A program made the translations under genes and the position numbers. The notes beneath the pieces were generated by a model. That model was given only the letters and a program-made list of their open reading frames with translations. It ran no database searches and was not told where the DNA came from. Shown one piece after another: positions 32,907 through 40,909 of a stretch of 64,000 nt of DNA. The DNA is from Oscillospiraceae bacterium (GTDB lineage Bacteria > Bacillota > Clostridia > UMGS1840 > HGM11507), in NCBI GenBank assembly GCA_015068665.1, contig SVKB01000004.1, forward strand, positions 1 through 64,000. The letters run 5' to 3'. Numbering within the stretch: position 1 is the first letter of the stretch; every line of letters begins with the position of its first letter.

Positions 32907-34307
32907 ATGGTATTTAAAAAGATATTTACTTATTTTGTAACTGTATTACTTATTGTTACCGTAATACTTGGTGTGGTAATATTTTATTTTCTCGGAAATT
33001 ATGTTATATCCCAGAAGGAAAATATGTTAATAAGAGCGGGAGAGCGAATAAGTGCTGTTTCGGAAGGTATAATAAAACGGGAGCCTGACAAATTCGTTTC
33101 GTATTATGAAATGTTCAGCGGGCTTTCTGCACAAAATCTTGACAGTGATATTATACTTACCGATGCCGGAGGGAAAATTATCGTATCAGCCGGCGTTATA
33201 TTAAAGGGAAAATCTATTATGATTCCCCCAAATATGCTTGCGACAGTCAGCGAGGGGGATAACTGCTCTCAGGTGGCTACCATCGGTGGTGAAAAGGATT
33301 CGAGTCTTATAGTCGGTGTTCCTCTTAAAACAGGTAAGATAGTTATCGGAGGAATATACCTAATTACAATGCTTCCGGAAATAACTAAATTACGCTCCGA
33401 TGTTATTAAGATTTATCTTATATCAGGTATTTTTGTTTTTTTATTGTCTCTTATTCTTATTTTTATACTTACAAAAAGAATTACCGATCCTGTTAAAGCT
33501 ATGAGAAAGGCTTCTAAGGAGTTAAGTAACGGAAATTTACAAACCAGAGTAAAGGTTTATAATAAGGATGATGAAATAGGACAGCTTGCAGAACAATTTA
33601 ACAACATGGCTGATTCTCTGGAAAAATCTGAATATTTAAGAAAAGCCTTTGTTTCAGATGTTTCTCACGAACTGAGAACACCAATGACAACTATAACGGG
33701 ATTTATTCAGGGGATGTTAGACGGTACTGTTCCTGAAGAAAAAAGAAAGGAATACCTTACAGTTGTTCTGGAGGAGTCAAAAAGACTGTCAAAGCTTGTT
33801 AATGATCTTCTAGATATTTCCCGACTGGAATCCGAAGAGGTTAAGCTTGAGCCTTCAACTTTCGATATAAATGAGCTTATAAGAATATCCATAATAAGCT
33901 TTGAAAATCAGTTTGATCAAAAAAAGCTTACCGTAAATGCTTCCTTCGAAAAGGAAGGGGAGCTTGTGTTTGCAGAGAAGGACAGTATAAAGAGAGTTGT
34001 TACAAATCTTCTCGATAATGCCATAAAGTTTTCTTTTGAAAATGGTATAATTGATATTTCTACAAAGCAAAAGGGAAACAAGGTTTATGTTTCGGTGAAA
34101 AATGAAGGCGAGGGAATCAGTCAGGCTGATCAGAAGACTATTTTTGAAAGATTCTATAAGCTTGATAAATCAAGAAGTCAGAATAAAAACGGAGTCGGTC
34201 TCGGACTTCATATTGTAAAACGTATAATAAATAAGCATGGTGAAAAAATATGGATTAACAGCGAAGAAGGAAAATATGCTGAGTTTGTGTTTACACTTAA
34301 AAAATAA
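32907..34307 (+). CDS. sensor histidine kinase (HAMP)
   Basis: The 466-residue kinase has two membrane helices (about 8-30 and 166-190) around an extracytoplasmic sensor of about 135 residues. A HAMP domain (191-243), a HisKA domain with H254 in FVSDVSHELRTPM, and a HATPase domain with NLLDNAIKFS, EGEGI and GVGLGLHIVKR follow. There is no PAS domain. It begins one base after the regulator stop codon. The partner is the response regulator just upstream. Confidence 0.93.
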   Translation: MVFKKIFTYFVTVLLIVTVILGVVIFYFLGNYVISQKENMLIRAGERISAVSEGIIKREPDKFVSYYEMFSGLSAQNLDSDIILTDAGGKIIVSAGVILKGKSIMIPPNMLATVSEGDNCSQVATIGGEKDSSLIVGVPLKTGKIVIGGIYLITMLPEITKLRSDVIKIYLISGIFVFLLSLILIFILTKRITDPVKAMRKASKELSNGNLQTRVKVYNKDDEIGQLAEQFNNMADSLEKSEYLRKAFVSDVSHELRTPMTTITGFIQGMLDGTVPEEKRKEYLTVVLEESKRLSKLVNDLLDISRLESEEVKLEPSTFDINELIRISIISFENQFDQKKLTVNASFEKEGELVFAEKDSIKRVVTNLLDNAIKFSFENGIIDISTKQKGNKVYVSVKNEGEGISQADQKTIFERFYKLDKSRSQNKNGVGLGLHIVKRIINKHGEKIWINSEEGKYAEFVFTLKK

Positions 34308-34349
34308 ATACAATATTTATCAGTTATTCAAACTTTGTTCACAAAACAA

Positions 34350-34358
34350 TGCTATAAT
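34350..34358 (+). promoter_or_regulatory. extended -10 promoter of htrA
   Basis: TGCTATAAT forms an extended -10 element about 34 nt upstream of the htrA start. No good -35 box is visible at the normal distance. That is acceptable for extended -10 promoters, or may signal activator dependence. Confidence 0.5.
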
Positions 34359-34391
34359 ACAGTTAAGAATAAAAAAAGGAGGCGTGCATTT

Positions 34392-35651
34392 ATGTCTGAA
34401 ATATATAATAACGGATGGCATGATGACGATTTTCAAAAGAGTTCAGAATCCCATGCTGAAGAAACTCATTTTACCTATAACGAAAGCTACTTAACTCCAA
34501 AAAAAGAAAAGAAAACAAAAAAAGGTTTCTTTAAAATGACAGCGCTTATGCTTGTAGCAGCTATATTAGGCTCGCTTATTACCTGTGGTGTGTTTGCAAT
34601 CGTTCTTCCTGATTATGTTAATCAGAAAATGAGAAACTTTTCATTTACTGCACCCAGTAATTATACTCCTACCAGCAGTGATAATGTTAACTCTGATACG
34701 GGTGTTAATGTTATTCCCGGAACTTTATCCGTGGTTGATATTGCAAAAAAAGTCGGCCCGGCTGTTGTCGGGATTGTTTCTACAGTTCCAAGACAATCTT
34801 TTTTCGGTGTTACAGAGAGTCAGGGAAGCGGTTCGGGTATAATTGTTTCCAATGACGGCTATATTGTTACCAACAATCACGTTATTGAAGGAGCTTCGAA
34901 AATAACTGTTCATTTAAGTAGCGGAGAAACCAAAAAGGCTACTGTTGTCGGTTCGGACTCAAGAACCGACCTTGCTGTACTTAAGCTTGAACAGGGAATA
35001 TATCCTTATGCTGAATTAGGTCATTCAAGTGAGCTTGAGGTTGGTGAATTATGTGTTGCTATAGGTAACCCTCTTGGAATGGAGTTTGCAGGCAGTGTTA
35101 CCGTTGGTTATGTGAGCGCACTTAACAGGACTGTTGAAACAGACGGCAAAACTCTGACATTGATTCAGACAGATGCCGCAATTAATTCAGGTAACTCCGG
35201 TGGCGCTCTGGTTAACACAAGAGGGCAGGTAATAGGTATAAACACCTTGAAAATAGCTTCTACCGGTGTTGAGGGTCTTGGATTTGCAATTCCGATTGAT
35301 GAAGCAAAACCTGTATTTGATGATTTGATGAATCACGGATATGTAAAGGGACGTCCTGTCATAGGTATTGTCGGCAGAGATATCTCCGCTGATATCGCGC
35401 AGTATTACGGATATCCTGAAGGAATCTTTGTGGAACAGGTTCAGCAGGATAGCGGAGCTCATAAGGCAGGTATTTCGCGCGGTGATATAGTAACTAAGGC
35501 TGACGGAGTTCGTGTTAAAACAATTGAAGAGCTTAATAAAGTCAGAGATAAGAAAAAAGCCGGAGCAACAATCAAGCTTGAATATGACCGTTCCGGAAAT
35601 ATATACAGTGCAGATGTTGTATTAGGTGAAGAAAAAGTAACTAATAATTAA
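34392..35651 (+). CDS. htrA: HtrA/DegP-like serine protease
   Basis: The frame opens at 34335, but the ATG at 34392 after AGGAGG is the start, giving 419 residues. A cytoplasmic basic N-terminus precedes one membrane helix (about 48-72). The trypsin-like domain has the triad H163 (TNNHVIEG), D193 (SRTDLAVLK) and S269 (NSGNSGGAL). One PDZ domain follows (about 318-410). It faces the outside and degrades or refolds misfolded exported proteins. The upstream two-component system suggests envelope-stress control, though this is inference. Confidence 0.94.
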   Translation: MSEIYNNGWHDDDFQKSSESHAEETHFTYNESYLTPKKEKKTKKGFFKMTALMLVAAILGSLITCGVFAIVLPDYVNQKMRNFSFTAPSNYTPTSSDNVNSDTGVNVIPGTLSVVDIAKKVGPAVVGIVSTVPRQSFFGVTESQGSGSGIIVSNDGYIVTNNHVIEGASKITVHLSSGETKKATVVGSDSRTDLAVLKLEQGIYPYAELGHSSELEVGELCVAIGNPLGMEFAGSVTVGYVSALNRTVETDGKTLTLIQTDAAINSGNSGGALVNTRGQVIGINTLKIASTGVEGLGFAIPIDEAKPVFDDLMNHGYVKGRPVIGIVGRDISADIAQYYGYPEGIFVEQVQQDSGAHKAGISRGDIVTKADGVRVKTIEELNKVRDKKKAGATIKLEYDRSGNIYSADVVLGEEKVTNN

Positions 35652-35658
35652 TATTAAA

Positions 35659-35690
35659 AATCTCAATCCGGTCGGATTGAGATTTTTTAG
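35659..35690. terminator. terminator of htrA, also near the anti-sigma gene end
   Basis: AATCTCAATCC and GGATTGAGATT form an 11-bp stem with a 4-nt loop and a run of T on the plus strand. The convergent anti-sigma gene ends within the T-run at 35687. Confidence 0.88.
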
Positions 35691-36364
35691 TTTTGTTCTT
35701 TTAATATGAATGTTTTAAAATCGGTAATCTCTTTATTTTCTTTTGATATAATATAATCGGATATCTTATTTTTTATATTATTATATTCATCAGCAGAAAG
35801 AGTTACCGTATTGTCTGCATCCGGTTTTAAATTTAAAAAATCAAAAACACCCTTTTTGCATGTTATAACAATAGTTTCTTGTTCATCCATAGTAATGAGG
35901 TCTTCATTACTTGCTTTGTATTCAATTGCTTCGGGAACGCTTCTTTGTTTAGCCATATTATTTACAGGTGAATTAACTGTATCGGTTAAAGGTGAGTCAG
36001 CAGTGTTACCTATCGGTGAATTAACTACATTATTTGCTGGTGAATTAACCGATATGTTATTAAAAAAGAAAATGGCAACGCAAGCTGCTGCAATTACCGC
36101 AGTGTTAATTATCGGGTGGAAAAGGGTTTTCTTTGTCTTTTGTTTATTGCATTCATCAATTCTTATATTTAAATCTTGAAGGAATGATGGCGGCAATTCC
36201 TTTTCGGGTAATGATTTCAGTTCACGGTGAATATTTAAAATTGAGTTATATTCTCTTAAAAAATCAGCATCCTCTGCCAGTTTTTTATCAAATACTTTAA
36301 GTTCTTTTGCCGTTATGGTGTTGTCAATTTTTTTATATATAAGCTTTAAATGTTTGTTTTTCAT
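35687..36364 (-). CDS. membrane anti-sigma factor-like protein with NSP repeats
   Basis: The start is the ATG at 36364 after AAGGAG, giving 225 residues; the frame extends upstream without a ribosome site. The N-terminal part (about 1-85) is charged and helical, and resembles anti-sigma factor cytoplasmic domains without an obvious zinc HCC motif. One membrane helix (about 88-104) follows, then an extracytoplasmic repeat (four units around NSP or DSP) and a C-terminal globular part. It lies 44 nt downstream of the ECF sigma gene, so it probably binds and restrains that sigma factor. Confidence 0.75.
   Translation of the reverse strand: MKNKHLKLIYKKIDNTITAKELKVFDKKLAEDADFLREYNSILNIHRELKSLPEKELPPSFLQDLNIRIDECNKQKTKKTLFHPIINTAVIAAACVAIFFFNNISVNSPANNVVNSPIGNTADSPLTDTVNSPVNNMAKQRSVPEAIEYKASNEDLITMDEQETIVITCKKGVFDFLNLKPDADNTVTLSADEYNNIKNKISDYIISKENKEITDFKTFILKEQN
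35962..36057 (-). repeat. four 24-bp tandem repeats within the anti-sigma-like gene
   Basis: The plus-strand core GGTGAATTAAC (once GGTGAGTCAGC) starts at 35967, 35991, 36015 and 36039, an exact 24-bp period. Each unit encodes eight residues around (N/D)SP. Because 24 is a multiple of three, copy-number changes would keep the frame and only alter the length of the extracytoplasmic stalk. Confidence 0.8.
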
Positions 36365-36408
36365 TTTAAACTCCTTCTGCAACGGATTTCTACTTATATG
36401 ACTTAAAA

Positions 36409-36984
36409 TCAATTAAAAAGTTCCATATTTTTCTTAAGAAGTTCTATTAATTTATCTCTTGCTCTCGAAATTTTTGATTTTACGGTACCTAAGGGTAAAG
36501 CAGTTATTTTTGCAATTTCTTCATAAGAAAATCCCTCTATAAATCTGAGTATCATCATTTGCTTGTGATGAGGTGGGAGTTTATCTATAGCCTCGTTTAA
36601 AACCTTAAGTCTTTCTTTTTGCAAATAAGATTCCTCCGGTGTGGTGTTGTGACTGTTTTTGCTTGCCGTTGTTTCGTCAAACGGCAAGGGGACATCTTCA
36701 GTGGAAACCGACGCTTCTTTTTTTCTTTTTTTGAGATAATTCATACAAACATTATAGGAAATAGAGTAAAGCCATGTTGAGAATTTAGATATCCCTTTAA
36801 AGCTTTTTAAACCTTGCCATGCTTTTAAAAAAGTATCCTGAGATGCGTTTTGAGCATCCTGTTCATGTCTTAATATTCTGTAGGCATATCTGAAAATATC
36901 GTTTGAATATTTTAATACGAGCTGATCAAATGCACCCCGATCACCCTGCTTGGCTGAATTTATTAGTTTTGTTTCGTCGTACAT
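36409..36984 (-). CDS. ECF-type RNA polymerase sigma factor
   Basis: The 191-residue protein has region 2 (ILRHEQDAQNASQDTFLKAWQGLKSF, the core-binding and -10-reading part, shown here by its family pattern) and region 4 (DKLPPHHKQMMILRFIEGFSYEEIA, then LGTVKSKISRARDKL, the -35-reading HTH). This is the SigW/RpoE type. The start follows AAAGGAG. The downstream membrane protein is the probable anti-sigma factor. Together with the HtrA gene on the other side of a shared terminator, it suggests a local envelope-stress cluster. Confidence 0.92.
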   Translation of the reverse strand: MYDETKLINSAKQGDRGAFDQLVLKYSNDIFRYAYRILRHEQDAQNASQDTFLKAWQGLKSFKGISKFSTWLYSISYNVCMNYLKKRKKEASVSTEDVPLPFDETTASKNSHNTTPEESYLQKERLKVLNEAIDKLPPHHKQMMILRFIEGFSYEEIAKITALPLGTVKSKISRARDKLIELLKKNMELFN

Positions 36985-36996
36985 GTAAAACTCCTT

Positions 36997-38343
36997 TTAA
37001 AAGATAGCACCAAAAGCTTCAATGATATTTTTAACCTTAATGATTTCCATTCCCTCTATTGATATATTGTTTTTGTTATGGGGGACAACAGCTTTTTTAA
37101 ATCCCAGCTTATATGCTTCAATCAGTCTTTTTTCAAGGAATGAAATATTTCTTACCTCGCCGGTTAAGCCGAGTTCTCCCAGTACAATCATATCCTCAGG
37201 AACGGGTTTGTTTTTAAAACTTGATGCAACTGAAACTGCTATCCCGAGGTCAATTGCAGGTTCATAAGATTTGAGACCGCCTGTAATGTTTATATAGGTA
37301 TCCTGTGAACCTAAATTAAGCCCGGATTTTTTTTCCAGTACAGCAAGAACAAGATTTGAACGGTTATAATCTATTCCGGTTGCCATTCTTCTTGGTGTGC
37401 CGAAGTTTGAAGAAGTAACAAGAGCCTGTATTTCAGCAAGAATGGGTCTTGAACCCTCCATTGAGCAAATAACTACCGTACCGGCTGCGTTTTTTGGTCT
37501 GCCTTCAAGAAACATACTTGAAGGATTGTCTACTTCTATTAAGCCTTTATCGGTCATTTCAAATACACCGATTTCATTTGTTGATCCGAAACGGTTTTTT
37601 ATTGATCTTATAATTCTGAAGTTGGAATATTTTTCCCCCTCAAACTGTAAAACGCAATCTACCATGTGTTCAAGTACCTTAGGCCCGGCAAGCGTACCGT
37701 CCTTGGTTACATGTCCTACTATAAAAACAGTAATATTATTTTCTTTTGCATATCTTGTGATTTTTAATGTGCATTCTCTTATTTGCGATACTGTGCCGGG
37801 AGCGGATTCCAGCTCATCCGAATAGGTGGTCTGAATAGAGTCAATAACCACAATTTGCGGTTTTAGTTCAATAATATCCTCTATAATCATATCAACTTCT
37901 GTTTTTGAAGATATGTATATATTAGGATTTCCGTGGGCTAATCTGTTTGCCCTTAATTTGATTTGTTCAACTGATTCTTCCGAGGAACAGTATAACACAT
38001 TTATGTCATCAGTGATTTTTCTGCACATCTGAAGAAGAAGGGTGGATTTTCCTATTCCCGGATCACCGCCCACCAGATTAACTGAACCGCAAACAACTCC
38101 ACCGCCAAGAACTCTGTCAAATTCCTTTATACCTGTGGTTATACGGTTTTTTTCGCTTACCGTAACGCCGTCTATTTTTATCGGTTTTACGTTAGATACT
38201 ACTGAAATTTTTTTGTTTTTTCCTCCGGAGATTATTTTTTCCTCACTGAAGGTGTTCCATTCGCCGCAATCCGGACATTTACCTAACCATTTTGAAGCTT
38301 TATATCCGCACTCTGAACAAAAAAAGAATGTATTTTTAGCCAA
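36997..38343 (-). CDS. radA: DNA repair protein RadA
   Basis: The 448-residue protein starts at a TTG following GGAGG. It has the N-terminal zinc finger CSECG...CPDCGEW, a RecA-like ATPase with Walker A GGDPGIGKST (near 92), the RadA-specific KNRFG motif (near 250) and a C-terminal Lon-like domain (about 300-448). RadA helps branch migration and processing of recombination intermediates. The gene begins 5 nt after a DUF624 gene, in the same operon as the sigma factor 12 nt downstream. Confidence 0.95.
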   Translation of the reverse strand: MAKNTFFFCSECGYKASKWLGKCPDCGEWNTFSEEKIISGGKNKKISVVSNVKPIKIDGVTVSEKNRITTGIKEFDRVLGGGVVCGSVNLVGGDPGIGKSTLLLQMCRKITDDINVLYCSSEESVEQIKLRANRLAHGNPNIYISSKTEVDMIIEDIIELKPQIVVIDSIQTTYSDELESAPGTVSQIRECTLKITRYAKENNITVFIVGHVTKDGTLAGPKVLEHMVDCVLQFEGEKYSNFRIIRSIKNRFGSTNEIGVFEMTDKGLIEVDNPSSMFLEGRPKNAAGTVVICSMEGSRPILAEIQALVTSSNFGTPRRMATGIDYNRSNLVLAVLEKKSGLNLGSQDTYINITGGLKSYEPAIDLGIAVSVASSFKNKPVPEDMIVLGELGLTGEVRNISFLEKRLIEAYKLGFKKAVVPHNKNNISIEGMEIIKVKNIIEAFGAIF

Positions 38344-38347
38344 AATT

Positions 38348-39016
38348 CTATACCTCCATATATTTTTTTATGGTTGGCCATACGGAAAAGGTTGAAAAAT
38401 AGTTTAAAAATGATATCAGGAACAAAGGTGTAACAATCATACCGATTACCGGAATATAGTAAAATGTTACCGTTATAAGCCCTAATATTACTGCTGCAAC
38501 CAAAAGATTAAGCGGTAATTTTATAAGAGCAAATAATAAAGCATTTTTGAATACTGCAAAAAAAGGAATATCATAAAAAACTATTAAGGGATATATGTAG
38601 AAGCTCATCATAAGCATTATCAGATTAACTAATAACAATGGCATCAGAAAATTCTTGAAATGAGGAATTGCTTCTGCATTAAAAAGTGCAACAGTATATG
38701 AAAACAGGGGAATAAGTGTAATTATAAACGCGAATAATCCCTTGAAAAAGTTTTTTCTGAAATGTTCAAAAAAATCAGAGAGAAAAAAAGATGGTTTATC
38801 CTCGGCAATACAGTAGTTAATATAGGTCATTCCGCATATAGCGGGACCAATTGTTATCACAGGAAGACAAACTACGGTAAAAAGCATACTGGTTTTGATA
38901 AATTTATTAAAATTGAAAAATAAGTAATAAAATAATAAAAACGGACGTTTAAGCTTGCGTTCATCCTTACGAACGCCTCGTCCCGGGCCGTACCCCCTGA
39001 ATGAAAAAATACCCAT
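38348..39016 (-). CDS. DUF624 (YesL-like) membrane protein
   Basis: The product has 222 residues from the ATG at 39016, which lies about 9 nt after AAAGGATG; an upstream in-frame ATG touches the ribosome site. A glycine/arginine-rich N-terminus (FRGYGPGRGVRKDERK) is followed by about five membrane segments and the family pattern LPVITIGPAICGMTYINY. DUF624 proteins occur near carbohydrate transport genes in some species, but their function is unknown. Here it is followed by radA. Confidence 0.8.
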   Translation of the reverse strand: MGIFSFRGYGPGRGVRKDERKLKRPFLLFYYLFFNFNKFIKTSMLFTVVCLPVITIGPAICGMTYINYCIAEDKPSFFLSDFFEHFRKNFFKGLFAFIITLIPLFSYTVALFNAEAIPHFKNFLMPLLLVNLIMLMMSFYIYPLIVFYDIPFFAVFKNALLFALIKLPLNLLVAAVILGLITVTFYYIPVIGMIVTPLFLISFLNYFSTFSVWPTIKKYMEV

Positions 39017-39109
39017 ATATATCATCCTTTCTCAAGTGAATCATTTTTATTAGTATCAGCTTCATTATACTATATAATTACAATTATTTCTACAAGAATT
39101 TAAAAAAAC

Positions 39110-39138
39110 TTGATTTTTTATATATTATATCTTATAAT
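39110..39138 (+). promoter_or_regulatory. promoter of the rlmN-prpC-prkC operon
   Basis: TTGATT (39110-39115) and a perfect TATAAT (39133-39138) have a 17-nt spacer, about 25 nt upstream of the rlmN start. Confidence 0.75.
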
Positions 39139-39162
39139 TATACTTGGATTGGAGTTGTTATT

Positions 39163-40179
39163 TTGCTTAAAAACATAAAAGACCTTACCCTGGAAGAATT
39201 AACTGAATATTTTAAAGGAATAAGTCAACCGGCATTTAAGGCAAAGCAGTGCTTTAAGTGGTTATCTGCCGGGGTTACCGATTTTTCTGAAATGACAGAT
39301 ATAAGTAAAGATTTAAGAAAAACTCTTGCTGATGATTTCTTTATCAGCGTACCTGAAATTTCGAGAAAACAAGTATCTAAAGACAAAACAGTTAAGTATC
39401 TTTTTAAAAATACAGACGGTACATATATCGAAACCGTTGTTATGACATATAAGCACGGCATATCTGCCTGTCTTTCTACGCAGGTAGGGTGTAATATGGG
39501 ATGTAAATTCTGTGCTTCTACCATTGGCGGTAAAGAAAGAAATCTTACTGCAGGTGAAATACTTGATCAGATTATTTTCGCAAGCAAGGATATGGGGCAA
39601 AGAATATCTCATGTTGTTCTTATGGGAATGGGAGAGCCGCTTGATAATTATGATGAGGTTATCCATTTTTTGAAAAATGTTACAAATCCACTCGGACTTA
39701 ATTTATCATATAGACATATATCGTTATCAACCTGTGGGCTTGTACCTAAAATCGAAATGCTTATGAAGGAAAAAATGCCTATAACACTTTCAGTTTCACT
39801 TCATGCCCCCACTGATGAAAAAAGAAACCAGATTATGCCGGTTAATAAGAAATACAATATCACTATGCTTATGGATTCGTTAAAAAAATATGTTGATTAT
39901 ACCGGCAGGCGTATTTCTTTTGAATACACTCTGATAAAAGGTTTTAACGATTCTTTCGAAGATGCGAAAAAACTTGCCGGACTTTTAAAGGGAATGCTTG
40001 CTCACGTGAATCTCATTCCTGTGAACGAGGTCACCGAGACCGGGTTTAAAAAGCCGGAAAATGTTAACCGATTTAAAAACTGGCTGATTGATATGAATGT
40101 TAATGCAACCGTCAGAAGAGAATTGGGTTCGGATATTGATGCTGCATGCGGGCAGCTCAGGAAAAAGGAGATGAAATAA
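39163..40179 (+). CDS. rlmN: dual-specificity RNA methyltransferase RlmN
   Basis: The 338-residue radical SAM enzyme starts at TTG, 8 nt after GGAG; no better start is present. It has the cluster motif CNMGCKFC (C110, C114, C117), the GGEP-like MGMGEPL segment and the second catalytic cysteine near C329 (AACGQL). It methylates C2 of adenosine 2503 in 23S rRNA and adenosine 37 in certain tRNAs. It heads an operon, and its stop codon overlaps the prpC start by one base. Confidence 0.95.
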   Translation: MLKNIKDLTLEELTEYFKGISQPAFKAKQCFKWLSAGVTDFSEMTDISKDLRKTLADDFFISVPEISRKQVSKDKTVKYLFKNTDGTYIETVVMTYKHGISACLSTQVGCNMGCKFCASTIGGKERNLTAGEILDQIIFASKDMGQRISHVVLMGMGEPLDNYDEVIHFLKNVTNPLGLNLSYRHISLSTCGLVPKIEMLMKEKMPITLSVSLHAPTDEKRNQIMPVNKKYNITMLMDSLKKYVDYTGRRISFEYTLIKGFNDSFEDAKKLAGLLKGMLAHVNLIPVNEVTETGFKKPENVNRFKNWLIDMNVNATVRRELGSDIDAACGQLRKKEMK

Positions 40180-40904
40180 TGGATTGCGGATATAAAACAG
40201 ATATAGGACTTGTCCGTTCGGTAAATGAAGACCGTTATTTGTTTGTTGACACCAAGGAATATAAGCTTCTGGTAGTTGCAGACGGTATGGGAGGACACGA
40301 AGCAGGTGATGTTGCAAGTCAGATGGCAATTGATGAAATTGTAAGGTACAATCTTGCAGTTGGATTTGCGGAAGATACAGTTGAAAAGCTTAAGGAATGT
40401 ATTTCCGGAGTGAATGAAAAAATATTCATTTATTCCAGCAAAAACCACAAGGTCAAGGGGATGGGAACCACTTTGGTGATTGCCGTGGTGGTAGATGATA
40501 AGGTATATTTTGCCAATGTGGGAGACAGCCGCGGTTACATTGTTGGTGACGGTATAAAAAAGATAACTATTGATCATTCCTATGTGGAAGAGCTGTTGCT
40601 ATCGGGAGAGATTACGGCCGAAGAGGCATATTATCATCCGAATAAGAATCAGATTACACGTGCTATAGGTACACAGCCTACTGTTAAAGCGGATGTTTTT
40701 GTATGTGAAATAGAAAAGAATGATATTGTGTTTCTATGTAGTGACGGATGCTCCAATATGCTGCATGATGAAGAAATTCTTTATATTCTGAAGCAGCATG
40801 CTTCATTGCAGGAAGCGGCAGATACTCTTGTAATAAGTGCCAACGATAACGGCGGATACGATAATATAACAGTTGTTTGTTATTCCGAAGGGAAGGGGGC
40901 GTGA
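40179..40904 (+). CDS. prpC: PP2C-type serine/threonine phosphatase
   Basis: The 241-residue product starts at the ATG overlapping the rlmN stop codon, with GGAG 12 nt upstream. PP2C motifs are visible: VRSVNEDRY, ADGMGGHEAGDVAS, GMGTTLVIAVV, NVGDSRGYIV and SDGCSNML, which supply the metal-binding aspartates. PrpC/Stp dephosphorylates targets of the PASTA kinase encoded next, a universally paired arrangement in Firmicutes. Confidence 0.95.
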   Translation: MDCGYKTDIGLVRSVNEDRYLFVDTKEYKLLVVADGMGGHEAGDVASQMAIDEIVRYNLAVGFAEDTVEKLKECISGVNEKIFIYSSKNHKVKGMGTTLVIAVVVDDKVYFANVGDSRGYIVGDGIKKITIDHSYVEELLLSGEITAEEAYYHPNKNQITRAIGTQPTVKADVFVCEIEKNDIVFLCSDGCSNMLHDEEILYILKQHASLQEAADTLVISANDNGGYDNITVVCYSEGKGA

Positions 40905-40909
40905 TTTAA

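Noticed and set aside
35962-36057. Regular 24-bp repeats considered as a CRISPR array
   Set aside because: The units are contiguous, have no unique spacers, and lie in frame inside a gene. No cas gene is present in the window.
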